63,715 nt of DNA, taken from positions 1 through 63,715 of the forward strand of contig DATGLD010000017.1 in the NCBI GenBank assembly GCA_035294305.1, read 5' to 3'. This DNA is from DASRBN01 sp035294305. Lineage in GTDB: Bacteria > Chloroflexota > Ktedonobacteria > Ktedonobacterales > Ktedonobacteraceae. Under the pieces are notes generated by a model, which saw only the letters and a list, made by a program, of their open reading frames with translations, was not told the DNA's origin and ran no database searches. Position numbers and translations under genes: made by a program. Shown here piece after piece: positions 1 through 7,619 of this stretch (the first letter of the stretch is position 1; the number at the start of each line of letters is the position of its first letter).

Positions 1-99
1 GTGTATTATAATCGCATTCGTCGCCATTCGACACTGGGATACGTGAGTCCGCTTGTCTATGAGCAATTGGGAAAGCAACTTGTGGAAAGAAACGTTTGA
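1..99 (+). CDS. IS3-family transposase, C-terminal fragment (cut by window edge)
   Basis: The frame is open from the first base to a TGA at 97-99 and gives 32 residues. The pattern YNRIRRHSTLGYVSPLVYE is the typical end of the DDE integrase core of IS3-family OrfB transposases, which usually end in a YN..R.H..LGY.SP..YE block. The rest of the element lies before the window. The right end of the element should fall shortly after base 100, but I could not identify its terminal repeat. It sits directly before a truncated beta-propeller gene, so this insertion probably broke that gene. Confidence 0.85.
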   Translation: MYYNRIRRHSTLGYVSPLVYEQLGKQLVERNV

Positions 100-150
100 C
101 GTAATACGCTCATTATGGTATAATAAAAGTACAAACGTTACGTGACGTAA

Positions 151-336
151 AAACGTTTCTCATCGTCCTCAGCTCCCACCTCTGGAGACTCTATCAAATC
201 GGGGCAAGCTCACTTTTGGAATGGTCTCGACAATGGTAGCGTCTATGCCCTGCAAGACAGCAATGGCATGCAGCGCTGGCACTATACAACTGACCCTCCT
301 GCTCCTGGTATCAATCCACCGATGATTGTGGGCTAG
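151..336 (+). pseudogene. 3' remnant of a PQQ-type beta-propeller protein
   Basis: The frame is open from just after a stop at 148-150 to a TAG at 334-336 and has no start codon. It encodes DNGSVYALQDSNGMQRW followed by a short Pro-rich tail, which matches one blade of a PQQ-like repeat (G.VYAL....G...W). The missing upstream part is replaced by the IS3-family transposase end, so this is best read as the tail of a larger, probably extracytoplasmic repeat protein truncated by the insertion. No function can be given beyond the repeat type. Confidence 0.6.
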
Positions 337-341
337 TCCTT

Positions 342-2309
342 CTATCCGGGCGGCATCTGTGAGACACACCCTGCCGCCCGGATCTCATTCCTCAAGTTGC
401 GAATGCGGCGCCGATAGGCATCTTCCGGCTGGATATAGCCCAGCTTGGGTTTATCGCCCATGTGGACGTGCCACTTGCGGAAAGCCAGCCCTATCTCGGT
501 CTGATAGAGCGCCTTCACGCGCATCCACTGCTGGATGCCGCACTTCCTCAGTACGTGGCGCTCCTCTTTTGTGCGATTGAAAGAGTTCTGGAGCAGCGCG
601 TATTCGCCTACTGTTACTATGCCATCACTCACTTCAGAGGCCAGAAACTCGCGGATGATCGCTGCCTCGTGCGCTAGCGACTTGATCAAGATGTAGAGTA
701 GCCCCAACTGTGCCAGGAACGGGGGGATGTAATTGCCGATAATAGCGACCAGCGCATACGTCACAACTGTGCTGTCATATGGCGCGGAGCGGATAGCAGC
801 GCTGGCCTGAAAATCCACAAAATCAAAGAAGCTGTGCAGCCCTACAGCCACCAGAAACCCCAACAGTGGGATCACTATCTGTTTCCAGCGCACCCTTGTA
901 TGGCGCACATAGCCAAGCGCGGCACCAAAACAGGCAATAAAGGTCGAATGCCCCAGCCAGCCAAGGAGAATCCTTCCGACTATAAGAAATACCAGAAAGT
1001 TTTTCGAGTTGAGGGCAAAATAGCTGAAGTTTTCGACCATGGCAAAGCCGGCACCGATTAATGCCCCATAGACGATACCATCGGTGACGTTGTCGAATTC
1101 GTCACGCAGGATGATGAAGAGCAACAGCAGGCCCAATCCTTTGATTGTCTCCTCTGTTAAGCCGACGGTCAACTCCTGCAAGGCTGTATGTAATACATCA
1201 CTCGTGCTGACCTGATTGAGGAGATTTTGCAGGAGAGGGTCCACCTTCTGTTCAATGAAAAAGGCCGGGGGAATGGCGATAATGGCTCCCCATAAAAACG
1301 CGGCCAGCCGCAGGAACCAGGGCTCGCGTTCGTAACGGTCCATGAAGTTGACCAGCAAGAAGATACCGATGGCGGGTATGATAGGTATGATGAGCGCTGC
1401 TATGATGCTTGCCACACCATTTTGTTCGAGGGCCGACAGACCGATCACACTATTGAGTATGATGGTGATCATGGCGCTGATCAGGAGGATCGCCAGGCCG
1501 ATGGCGGCGATCAGCCAGCGGGCCCGCAAGCCCATACGCTGCGGTAAGGCAAACTGCATTGTAATGCCGGCTCCCAGTATGCTCACGGCCTCGTCATCTT
1601 CCCATACCTGTTGTTCGGACTGAGCATCAGATTGTTCGGACACAGTCGAGAGCTTGGGCGGTGTAAAGGCTCTGGCGTAATTTTCGTCAAGGTTCCTGAT
1701 TTGATCTCGCACCTCGAAAGGTGGGGAATCCTGTTTCCAGGCGGTTACCTGCTCTTGTTGCAAAGACATTGACGATGTAAGGAGCGGTCGTTCCTTTTCG
1801 AGAGTCATGCTACCGGATGGCGCTGGATGTGATAATTGCGCCCGGGGCAAGGTATCCGTCTTACTACCCAGGTAGGAGTCCATATCGGTGCCGGAAATCG
1901 CAAGCTGAGAGATAGATGGGGCAATCAACTGGAGCATCGTATTGCCCAGGACGATAATATCCTGCGTGTGCACGCGCAGGCTACTACCTCCCGGAACCGG
2001 TCTCCCATTGACACGTACAACGTTTTGTTCCGTCAGATTGATAATATACCAGCCAGATTGATCGAGTATCAACCTCGCATGCTCGCGCGAGACAGTCGGA
2101 TCCATCAAGATCACGTCGTTATGTAACGCACGCCCGATAAAGGTAGTGCGGCGCGTAAGTACATGGACCAGTCCCTCTTCCGGCAGCCAGCCCATGGGAT
2201 GTTTCGCCTGGGTATTCTGGGCATCCGGCATTCCACTAGAAGAGCGAGCTGACATCACACGCACGACGCGTAACACACCATAGTTCTGATTCATGAGCAT
2301 CCCTGGCAC
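342..2309 (-). CDS. FHA domain fused to PrsW-family intramembrane protease
   Basis: The 655-aa protein has an N-terminal FHA domain at about residues 48-131, with the phosphothreonine-binding signature GR (59-60) and SREHA (74-78). A low-complexity linker of about 120 residues follows, then a polytopic PrsW-type membrane domain from about 262. The PrsW signature acidic and histidine residues are visible: TEETIK near 385-390, VENFSY near 425-430, GHST near 453 and LHSFFDF near 491-497. PrsW enzymes are glutamic-type membrane proteases that cut anti-sigma factors or other membrane proteins. The FHA domain suggests that substrate choice or activity depends on Ser/Thr phosphorylation, which is inference. 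The start is a GTG at 2309; ATG codons at 2300 and 2294 are alternatives and none has a strong ribosome site. The gene stands alone, downstream of a 157-bp gap with nothing recognisable. Confidence 0.85.
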   Translation of the reverse strand: MPGMLMNQNYGVLRVVRVMSARSSSGMPDAQNTQAKHPMGWLPEEGLVHVLTRRTTFIGRALHNDVILMDPTVSREHARLILDQSGWYIINLTEQNVVRVNGRPVPGGSSLRVHTQDIIVLGNTMLQLIAPSISQLAISGTDMDSYLGSKTDTLPRAQLSHPAPSGSMTLEKERPLLTSSMSLQQEQVTAWKQDSPPFEVRDQIRNLDENYARAFTPPKLSTVSEQSDAQSEQQVWEDDEAVSILGAGITMQFALPQRMGLRARWLIAAIGLAILLISAMITIILNSVIGLSALEQNGVASIIAALIIPIIPAIGIFLLVNFMDRYEREPWFLRLAAFLWGAIIAIPPAFFIEQKVDPLLQNLLNQVSTSDVLHTALQELTVGLTEETIKGLGLLLLFIILRDEFDNVTDGIVYGALIGAGFAMVENFSYFALNSKNFLVFLIVGRILLGWLGHSTFIACFGAALGYVRHTRVRWKQIVIPLLGFLVAVGLHSFFDFVDFQASAAIRSAPYDSTVVTYALVAIIGNYIPPFLAQLGLLYILIKSLAHEAAIIREFLASEVSDGIVTVGEYALLQNSFNRTKEERHVLRKCGIQQWMRVKALYQTEIGLAFRKWHVHMGDKPKLGYIQPEDAYRRRIRNLRNEIRAAGCVSQMPPG

Positions 2310-2466
2310 TCGAAAATTGACCGTGCTGTGTCCGCATCATTTCTTTGGAATACGGATCAGGCCACAAATGTCAGCCTTTCTCATATCTAGTAATATACCA
2401 GTTTGTTTTGTTCACTGCTAGTGCCATAACCAGAACAGCAGGGTGATTTACCAGAAAGGATTAGTT

Positions 2467-2817
2467 TTACATTTCTTGCCTCGCAATTGTCACATCCACA
2501 GCCAGCTCTCCGTGGTATTCGTCTACCAGGCGGGCCATCTGCTCCCAATGCATCATGACTGAAGCATAACGCTCCCAATAATCCGGGCCTTCCTCCTCAA
2601 CCTGCCGCCAATTTGTATACGCTTCATGATTAGTAAACGTCGTGGTTAAAATATAACGCCCGTCAAATGCATCTCCCAGGCGTACCAGCGAAACATGTTT
2701 CACTCCCGGTATCCAGCGTTGCATCTCCAGCAGACCCGACGCCACCAACGCCTCCAGTTCTCTGGCAGAACTTCCGGGTTTGAGTTGCCAGATGCGAATT
2801 GAACAGTAATCAGGCAT
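2467..2817 (-). CDS. ABM-like (antibiotic biosynthesis monooxygenase fold) small protein
   Basis: The 116-aa protein starts at the ATG at 2817, chosen because AGGAG lies five bases upstream; an ATG 24 bases further out lacks such a site. Sequence such as ILTTTFTNHEAYTNW and the conserved W and acidic spacing resemble the dimeric alpha-beta barrel of the ABM/YgiN superfamily. These small cytoplasmic proteins include quinol monooxygenases and haem-degrading enzymes, but many have no known reaction. No catalytic residue pattern picks out one subfamily, so only the fold is called. It is transcribed alone after the terminator of the toxin-antitoxin operon. Confidence 0.55.
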   Translation of the reverse strand: MPDYCSIRIWQLKPGSSARELEALVASGLLEMQRWIPGVKHVSLVRLGDAFDGRYILTTTFTNHEAYTNWRQVEEEGPDYWERYASVMMHWEQMARLVDEYHGELAVDVTIARQEM

Positions 2818-2848
2818 ATATACTCCTAACTTTTGTCTCATTTCAAGG

Positions 2849-2875
2849 CTGAACGCATAACATATATGCGTTCAG
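2849..2875. other. 11-bp perfect inverted repeat upstream of the ABM-like gene
   Basis: CTGAACGCATA at 2849-2859 is matched by its exact reverse complement at 2865-2875 with a 5-base loop. It lies 32 bp upstream of the ABM-like start at 2817 and is not followed by a T-run in either direction. An operator for that gene is more likely than a terminator, but this is inference from position alone. Confidence 0.45.
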
Positions 2876-2895
2876 TAAAAGGATAATTTGTAGCA

Positions 2896-2930
2896 TAAAA
2901 AAGCAAGGACCTACACTTTAAGTCCTTGCT
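2896..2930 (-). terminator. Rho-independent terminator of the toxin-antitoxin operon
   Basis: Read on the minus strand, the 9-bp stem AGCAAGGAC / GTCCTTGCT (2930-2922 and 2910-2902) has an 11-base loop and is followed directly by a run of T. It begins 20 bp after the toxin stop codon, as expected for an intrinsic terminator. Confidence 0.75.
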
Positions 2931-2949
2931 CGAAGGCTTTGATACTTGA

Positions 2950-3276
2950 TTAATCTATTTCGTCAAGCAACCCCAACCGCTCAAGTTTTTTTGCAAGCGC
3001 ATATACATCGGCCTTATCCCCTTCTTTGCGTATGCCTACAGTTACTACCAATACCACAACCTGCTCCGCTTCTAACTTATACAAGATTCGATAACGTTGA
3101 CCAACCGCTCGTATACTTCGGTAACCTGTAAGCTCTTCTTTCAAGGGTTTGCCTTGCTTTTCGGGATCATTTTCTAATGCGTCTATGCGTCTACCAAGGC
3201 TTCCTTTCACATGTATATCTTTGATCGCTTCTAGTTGCCTGAGAGCAGGTTGCGTCAATTTAATGCGCCATTTCAC
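2950..3276 (-). CDS. RelE/ParE-superfamily toxin
   Basis: The 108-aa protein begins MKWRIKLTQPALRQL and contains YRSIRAVGQRYRILYKLE followed by VVVLVVTVGIRKEGDKADVY, the usual beta-sheet core of RelE-type toxins. Members are ribosome-dependent mRNA endonucleases or gyrase inhibitors; which of these applies cannot be told here. The start is a GTG that overlaps the TGA of the antitoxin gene by four bases (GTGA), so translation of the pair is coupled. The C-terminal tail after the core is rich in Lys and Leu. A T-run hairpin follows 20 bp after the stop. Confidence 0.85.
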   Translation of the reverse strand: MKWRIKLTQPALRQLEAIKDIHVKGSLGRRIDALENDPEKQGKPLKEELTGYRSIRAVGQRYRILYKLEAEQVVVLVVTVGIRKEGDKADVYALAKKLERLGLLDEID

Positions 3277-3569
3277 GATAATCCTAGCTCCCGCTTAGCA
3301 TCTTCCCAATCCACGGTCTCTCCCTTTTGCAGAGCCTTGACACTCTCGCGAAATGCCGCCATTAGTTCTTCGTCCTGCAAGATCTCGAGGGTCTCAATCA
3401 ACGAATCAATTGTTTCAAGTAAGGACTTGTAGGTTTTGAATGGGAGAATTGCCATGACAGGCTTGCCATAGCGAGTTACCGTCACAGCTTCTAATTCTTC
3501 TTCAAACCGATCCGGTATACGTGTAAGCTCTTTTTGAGCCTCCGAAATGGATAATGTCTGCTCCTTCAC
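3273..3569 (-). CDS. Phd/YefM-type antitoxin
   Basis: The 98-aa protein shows the Phd/YefM N-terminal pattern: a short strand with ISEAQKEL, then VTRYGKPVMAILPFKTYKSL. This part dimerises and binds operator DNA. The acidic, helical C-terminal half (residues 45-98) would wrap the toxin. The start is GTG at 3569, supported by AAAGGAGGT five bases upstream. It is the first gene of a two-gene operon with the RelE-type toxin and sits just below a cluster of palindromes that is the expected binding site. Confidence 0.85.
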   Translation of the reverse strand: MKEQTLSISEAQKELTRIPDRFEEELEAVTVTRYGKPVMAILPFKTYKSLLETIDSLIETLEILQDEELMAAFRESVKALQKGETVDWEDAKRELGLS

Positions 3570-3596
3570 GAGCTACCTCCTTTACGTAAGAAAATC

Positions 3597-3630
3597 TTAT
3601 ATAAGTTATATAACAACTTAAGTAAGTTGT
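3597..3630. promoter_or_regulatory. Likely autoregulatory operator of the toxin-antitoxin operon
   Basis: Two copies of the palindrome TTATATAA (3597-3604 and 3606-3613) abut the 18-bp inverted repeat ACAACTTAAGTAAGTTGT (3613-3630; 8-bp arms and 2-bp centre). The cluster lies 28-61 bp upstream of the antitoxin start. Such paired palindromes are typical sites for Phd/YefM dimers. AT-rich -10-like sequence overlaps them on the minus strand. Confidence 0.6.
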
Positions 3631-3654
3631 CAACAAAAGCATTGCTGTTTAAAG

Positions 3655-4221
3655 TCACAAACCCATAATTTGCAACCGAACCCTCTTCACCAGCCCCTCA
3701 TAATCCACTTTCGCGAAATCCGTTGTATCAAGCTCGATCACCGTACCGCCGATGTTCATCACCTCGTCCCTGCCGCGCAAGAGCGCTGGTTTGAACTCTT
3801 CGAGATTGGAAGTTTCGACGTGCCCGGGATGGCGCTCGCTTGAGGCGGCCCGGTCTTTGAAGCGCTGGAAAAGTACTTCGCCATCGGCTACACAGTGTAT
3901 TTGCAGGGGTTCAAAACCGTACTTCGCCTTCAGAACCAGAAATCCTTCCGTGTCAAAGTCGGCGTGGAAGTTGCTCTCTACAATGCATGAGCGACCGGCG
4001 CTTAGCTGCGTCTCGAGAAAATAGAAGAGCAGGGTATAGGTAGCCGTCCCTAATTTCTTGGACCATGCGCGATCGCTCCAGCCGAGCTTGTCGAAGAGGA
4101 GTTCCTTAATGCCATCTTTGTGGATGAATGGAAGATTCAGTTCTTTCGCCAGGCGTTTCCCCAGCGTTGTTTTACCGGTGCCGGGCGGTCCCGAAATAAT
4201 GATGAGTGGTATTCTGGGCAT
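3655..4221 (-). CDS. P-loop kinase-like protein (AAA_33 / chloramphenicol phosphotransferase-like)
   Basis: The 188-aa protein opens with a clear Walker A, GPPGTGKTT (residues 11-19), followed by KRLAKELNLPFIHKDGIKELL, as in small nucleotide or antibiotic kinases of the AAA_33 group. An acidic VESNFHADFDTE segment near residue 85 could supply the catalytic acid, and an Arg-rich lid (FKDRAASSERHPGH) follows near 122-135. The substrate is unknown. The gene starts seven bases after the M50 peptidase stop, so the two are probably co-transcribed. No clear ribosome site precedes the start, which fits translational coupling. Confidence 0.7.
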   Translation of the reverse strand: MPRIPLIIISGPPGTGKTTLGKRLAKELNLPFIHKDGIKELLFDKLGWSDRAWSKKLGTATYTLLFYFLETQLSAGRSCIVESNFHADFDTEGFLVLKAKYGFEPLQIHCVADGEVLFQRFKDRAASSERHPGHVETSNLEEFKPALLRGRDEVMNIGGTVIELDTTDFAKVDYEGLVKRVRLQIMGL

Positions 4222-4228
4222 GCTTAGA

Positions 4229-5047
4229 TCATCGACGCACTAATTGTACCAGTAATTCAGCAATCAACAGGAAAAGCAAGTCTAACACGAGCAGCACGCC
4301 CAGCGCCAGGTCAATATGCAGCGCTATTGCCGAGACCTGCTGGAGAAGTGCATTGTTAAAGACAAGATACCTCAAGAGATAGAGAAACGCCACCAGCGCA
4401 AGCAGCAGGCTGGCCAGGCCAAGCAGGAACCAGCGCGCTCCTCGCCAATCCTGGTGGCTGGGCCAGAATTCAGACGTGACGGTCAGGATGAGATAAGGGG
4501 CGAAGATGAGCGTCCACCAGGGCCAGCCGGGGCGAAGTAATTGGAAGTGCTGGATACTCAGGTCCCAGAGGCTATAGCCCGTCGCCACCCAGTAGAGTAG
4601 GAGCAGCATTCCGATGCCGCCAAACAGGGGCGCAATCGCGCTCATGCCATCGCCGACATAGCTCATGAAGCGCCCGGAGGGTCGCATATATTGTACTTCG
4701 CCCAGTTGCAGCGATTGCCGCCTGCCACTTTTGACTACGCGACCACCAGGCCCTCTTTGTTGCTGCGGTTGAATGTGAAAGAACGAAATGCTGGTGATGC
4801 GAAAACCAAAGGGGCGGAAAAGCAAAACGACAAGCGCGTGACTCAGTTCGTGAACGATGACCCCTGGCGCGTTCAACCAGAACCAGAACAGCAGGCCCCG
4901 CTCGCCACGCAGCCGGTAGCCTATTTCATCAATACGCCGTCGCAAAGCTTTGCGGGTGAAGCGCAACAAAGTAAAGCAAACGAAGACGCCGGCAATGATG
5001 AACCATGGCTCATATATTTTCAACTGCGCTGCTGAAGCTGGATCCAT
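4229..5047 (-). CDS. M50-type membrane zinc metallopeptidase-like protein
   Basis: Starting from the ATG at 5047 (preceded by GAGAGAAGAG), the protein is 272 aa with an N-terminal membrane segment and the zinc motif HELSH at residues 66-70 inside a hydrophobic stretch. Several further membrane spans follow in the C-terminal half. This layout matches the M50 site-2 protease superfamily, although the usual third zinc ligand motif is not obvious, so proteolytic activity is likely but unproven. A 15-residue N-terminal extension is possible but would be encoded by the interspersed repeat at 5061-5130, so the internal start is preferred. The P-loop kinase gene follows. Confidence 0.7.
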   Translation of the reverse strand: MDPASAAQLKIYEPWFIIAGVFVCFTLLRFTRKALRRRIDEIGYRLRGERGLLFWFWLNAPGVIVHELSHALVVLLFRPFGFRITSISFFHIQPQQQRGPGGRVVKSGRRQSLQLGEVQYMRPSGRFMSYVGDGMSAIAPLFGGIGMLLLLYWVATGYSLWDLSIQHFQLLRPGWPWWTLIFAPYLILTVTSEFWPSHQDWRGARWFLLGLASLLLALVAFLYLLRYLVFNNALLQQVSAIALHIDLALGVLLVLDLLFLLIAELLVQLVRR

Positions 5048-5060
5048 CTCTCTTCTCTCA

Positions 5061-5130
5061 CTGTAGGGACAGCGCCTGGAGCCTGTCCGCACCAGGGTTG
5101 CAGGACAGGCACCACGCGCTGTCCCTACAG
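5061..5130. repeat. GTAGGGACAGCG palindromic interspersed repeat, copy 1
   Basis: The arms CTGTAGGGACAGCGC (5061-5075) and their exact reverse complement (5116-5130) enclose about 40 bases that form further partial stems. The same arm sequence recurs at 13267, 52921 and, degenerate, at 17511 and 20349. The outer CTGTAG provides the stop codon of the MFS gene (TAG at 5125-5127, minus strand). Confidence 0.85.
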
Positions 5131-6540
5131 TTGAATCTTGTCAGGTTCGCGCTGCTCCCCTGGCGCCTCTATCATCTCATCTTCTTTTCTGGAATAACGC
5201 GGTTTATGTTCGTAGTACCGGCCCCAGAGTCCGAAACCGGCGATTAACGCGCTTATAAGATAAATCACTTTGGCGAGTCCAAACAGGTCGGCGATCGCTC
5301 CGATAAACAGGATCACAGGGATTGAACAGGCATTGTAAAACATCAACTGCAAGGCTAGAACGCGGCCCTTGATCCAATCGGGAGTAAGTTCCTGGACAGC
5401 TGTTTGCGCCGGCACGTTGATGAGGTCGATGGCAAAGCCGGCGGTGAACATGACAAGCGCCACAAATATAAGCAGAAGAGGATTCGTATTCCAACCATCG
5501 GGTTCTAAGAACCGGGCGACAATGGTAGAGAACGGCAAGAAGAGGATGTCCACCGCCATGATGATGGTGCCGGTGAAGATCGCGCGCGTTTTTCCCAATC
5601 GACGCGTAATTCCAGGCATCAAGACCGAACCGACTACGAGACCGATTCCGGCAGGCGCAAAAATAAATGCCATGGCGCTGGGCGGAAGTTCGAACAATTT
5701 GGTAACCAGCGGCGTGGCAAGCTCACCAATGACGAGCAACAGGACGCCGGCAAACGACAACTGGATTACTGCCAGGAAAAGCAGGTGATTTCTGCGGATG
5801 AAGTGCCACCCCTGCTTCGTTTCGCTCCATACATTGCCGATCACGCTTAACGAGCGCGTACCCAGATTTTCTCTATCCTCAATGTGGGCCTGCGCGAAAA
5901 GCCCGGGCGGAATGAGCGCAACCAATAGCGCGCAAACGCCGTAGAGCACTCCCATGATTGAGTAGAGCGTAACTATCGGGCCAATGGTGACGCCAAACAG
6001 CATAAAGGCCGGCAGGAAGCTCAAGACGAGGGGAGCGAGCAAAATGAAACCAAGGGCCTGGGCAAGCATAAAGGTGATGTTGAAGAGGGACAGCGCCGGC
6101 AAGAGCTCTTCCTCGTTGACGAGCATCGGAATGGTAGAACCCTCGGCGGGCGTGAAGAACTGGCCAATGCCCGATATGAGGAAAGTCAGCAGGTAGATGG
6201 TGATGAGTTCGTGGCGGTTGAGCAGCAATGAGACGACAAATCCGAAGGTGGCGATGGCGCGCAGGCAGTTGCTACTCCACAGCACCCTGCGTTTATTCAG
6301 ATGATCAACGAATACGCCCGCCGGAGCGCCGAAGAGCACGGCAGGCAGGCTGAAGCTGATGATAGCCAGGCCGACAAGCGTGGTTGAGCCGGTGATTTCC
6401 TCAATCAGAACGAGTATCGCATAGTTAGACGCGTTGAGGACGGTCATAGAGATGAGCTGCGCCATCCAAAGCAGCACAAAATTCCTCTTCCTGAGAAGCG
6501 TACGAAACCCGCTTTGTGGCGCGGCCACAGCCATAAACAT
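5125..6540 (-). CDS. MFS efflux transporter (enterobactin-exporter-like, MFS_3)
   Basis: The 471-aa protein has about twelve hydrophobic spans arranged six plus six, with the MFS loop between spans 2 and 3 (GVFVDHLNKRRVLW near residues 75-90). The ends of the protein are charged. This subfamily exports siderophores, drugs or other small molecules using the proton gradient; the substrate cannot be told. The ATG at 6540 has AAGGAG at good spacing. The stop codon lies inside a palindromic repeat. DUF951 lies upstream on the same strand with a gap of about 55 bp. Confidence 0.85.
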   Translation of the reverse strand: MFMAVAAPQSGFRTLLRKRNFVLLWMAQLISMTVLNASNYAILVLIEEITGSTTLVGLAIISFSLPAVLFGAPAGVFVDHLNKRRVLWSSNCLRAIATFGFVVSLLLNRHELITIYLLTFLISGIGQFFTPAEGSTIPMLVNEEELLPALSLFNITFMLAQALGFILLAPLVLSFLPAFMLFGVTIGPIVTLYSIMGVLYGVCALLVALIPPGLFAQAHIEDRENLGTRSLSVIGNVWSETKQGWHFIRRNHLLFLAVIQLSFAGVLLLVIGELATPLVTKLFELPPSAMAFIFAPAGIGLVVGSVLMPGITRRLGKTRAIFTGTIIMAVDILFLPFSTIVARFLEPDGWNTNPLLLIFVALVMFTAGFAIDLINVPAQTAVQELTPDWIKGRVLALQLMFYNACSIPVILFIGAIADLFGLAKVIYLISALIAGFGLWGRYYEHKPRYSRKEDEMIEAPGEQREPDKIQL

Positions 6541-6596
6541 ATGCTCCTTATCAGGGCAACCGGCGGGAGCCAGATTGATCGCGCCCCGGTACGCCC

Positions 6597-6821
6597 CTAC
6601 ATGTCACTGTTGATTGATGTGCCAGCATCGGCGGCGCGGGAAAGAATCTGCTTCATACGCCGCTCGACTTCGGCGCGGGGCAACAAGACGCGGCGCCCAC
6701 ACTTCTCACAGCGCAGGCCGATATCGGCACCCAGGCGCACTACTTGCCAATCGTAGCTTCCGCAGGGATGCGGCTTACGCAAACGCAACCGATCCCCTAC
6801 GTTAAGTTGCACCGGCACCAT
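6597..6821 (-). CDS. DUF951 zinc-ribbon-like protein
   Basis: The start at 6821 is set by GGGAG four bases upstream and gives 74 aa. The family signature is clear: LRLRKPHPCGSYDWQVVRLG followed by ADIGLRCEKCGRRVLLPR. The three visible cysteines, one in PHPCG and two in CEKC, probably form part of a metal site. The role of the family is unknown; it may bind nucleic acid. It is a short cytoplasmic protein common in Firmicutes and Chloroflexota. Its first 20 bases overlap the end of nadD in another frame. Its TAG stop is part of a GTAGGGGCG repeat end. Confidence 0.85.
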   Translation of the reverse strand: MVPVQLNVGDRLRLRKPHPCGSYDWQVVRLGADIGLRCEKCGRRVLLPRAEVERRMKQILSRAADAGTSINSDM

Positions 6822-7500
6822 GCGCTCTCTCCCTGCAGGGATGACTATTGCGGCCATCCTGACGATTTCGCCCTCTATCCTTACAATACAATCCATGTTG
6901 CATAATGTACTGTTCGACGGCTTCCGGCACTTGATACTTGATGGGACGGCCCTCCGCAACGCGCTGTCGTAGTTCCGTCGCCGAGATTTCCAATTGCGGC
7001 GCTGGCAACACGATTAAACGCTGTTTTATCCCCGGTAAACGCTCTTCTAACCCGTTGATATAATCCTCTCCATCTTCATACCCAGGGCGGCGAACCGCAA
7101 CCAGATAATCCAACTGCCCAAGTATACCTGCCGGGTCATACCAATGCAACAAATCTTCCAGGCTATCCCAACCGATCACAAAATAGATCGCCGTTTGCTC
7201 TCCCCACTGCTCCCGCAGCAGCCGCAGTGTCTCAACGGTATACGACGGCCCCGGGCGATCCAGATCAACCCTCGAGATGGTGAAATGCGGATTCGACGCA
7301 ATGGCCAATTCCAGCATCGCCAGGCGATGCTCCGGCGATGTCACTGCGCGATCCGGCTTATGCGGGGGCTGGCCCGCAGGCACGAACACCATTTCGGCGA
7401 GATGCAGTGTGGCAAACACCTCCTCGGCTATTACGAGGTGACCAAAATGGATTGGATCAAAGGTTCCGCCTATGACACCGATGGACCGCTCCTTTGTCAT
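6802..7500 (-). CDS. nadD: Nicotinate-nucleotide adenylyltransferase
   Basis: The protein transfers AMP from ATP to nicotinate mononucleotide in NAD synthesis. The nucleotidyltransferase motif GGTFDPIHFGHL (residues 11-22) and the C-terminal ISATELRQRV block are intact. The usual family end is near EQYIMQHGLY; here about 27 extra, basic residues follow (CKDRGRNRQDGR and onward), encoded by DNA that also holds the ribosome site and first codons of DUF951. The tail is unlikely to matter for catalysis. AGGAAAG lies about 10 bases before the ATG. The two genes are translationally linked. Confidence 0.92.
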   Translation of the reverse strand: MTKERSIGVIGGTFDPIHFGHLVIAEEVFATLHLAEMVFVPAGQPPHKPDRAVTSPEHRLAMLELAIASNPHFTISRVDLDRPGPSYTVETLRLLREQWGEQTAIYFVIGWDSLEDLLHWYDPAGILGQLDYLVAVRRPGYEDGEDYINGLEERLPGIKQRLIVLPAPQLEISATELRQRVAEGRPIKYQVPEAVEQYIMQHGLYCKDRGRNRQDGRNSHPCRERAHGAGAT

Positions 7501-7619
7501 TGACCAGTTTTCTTTCCTGATGCCGCAATCTTCGCCCTGCTGGGGAATAATTTACCTGTATACTGCAACGTTTAACCCTTTCGAAAAGAAACAACCGGTA
7601 CTAAAGATATCCTCGGCCC

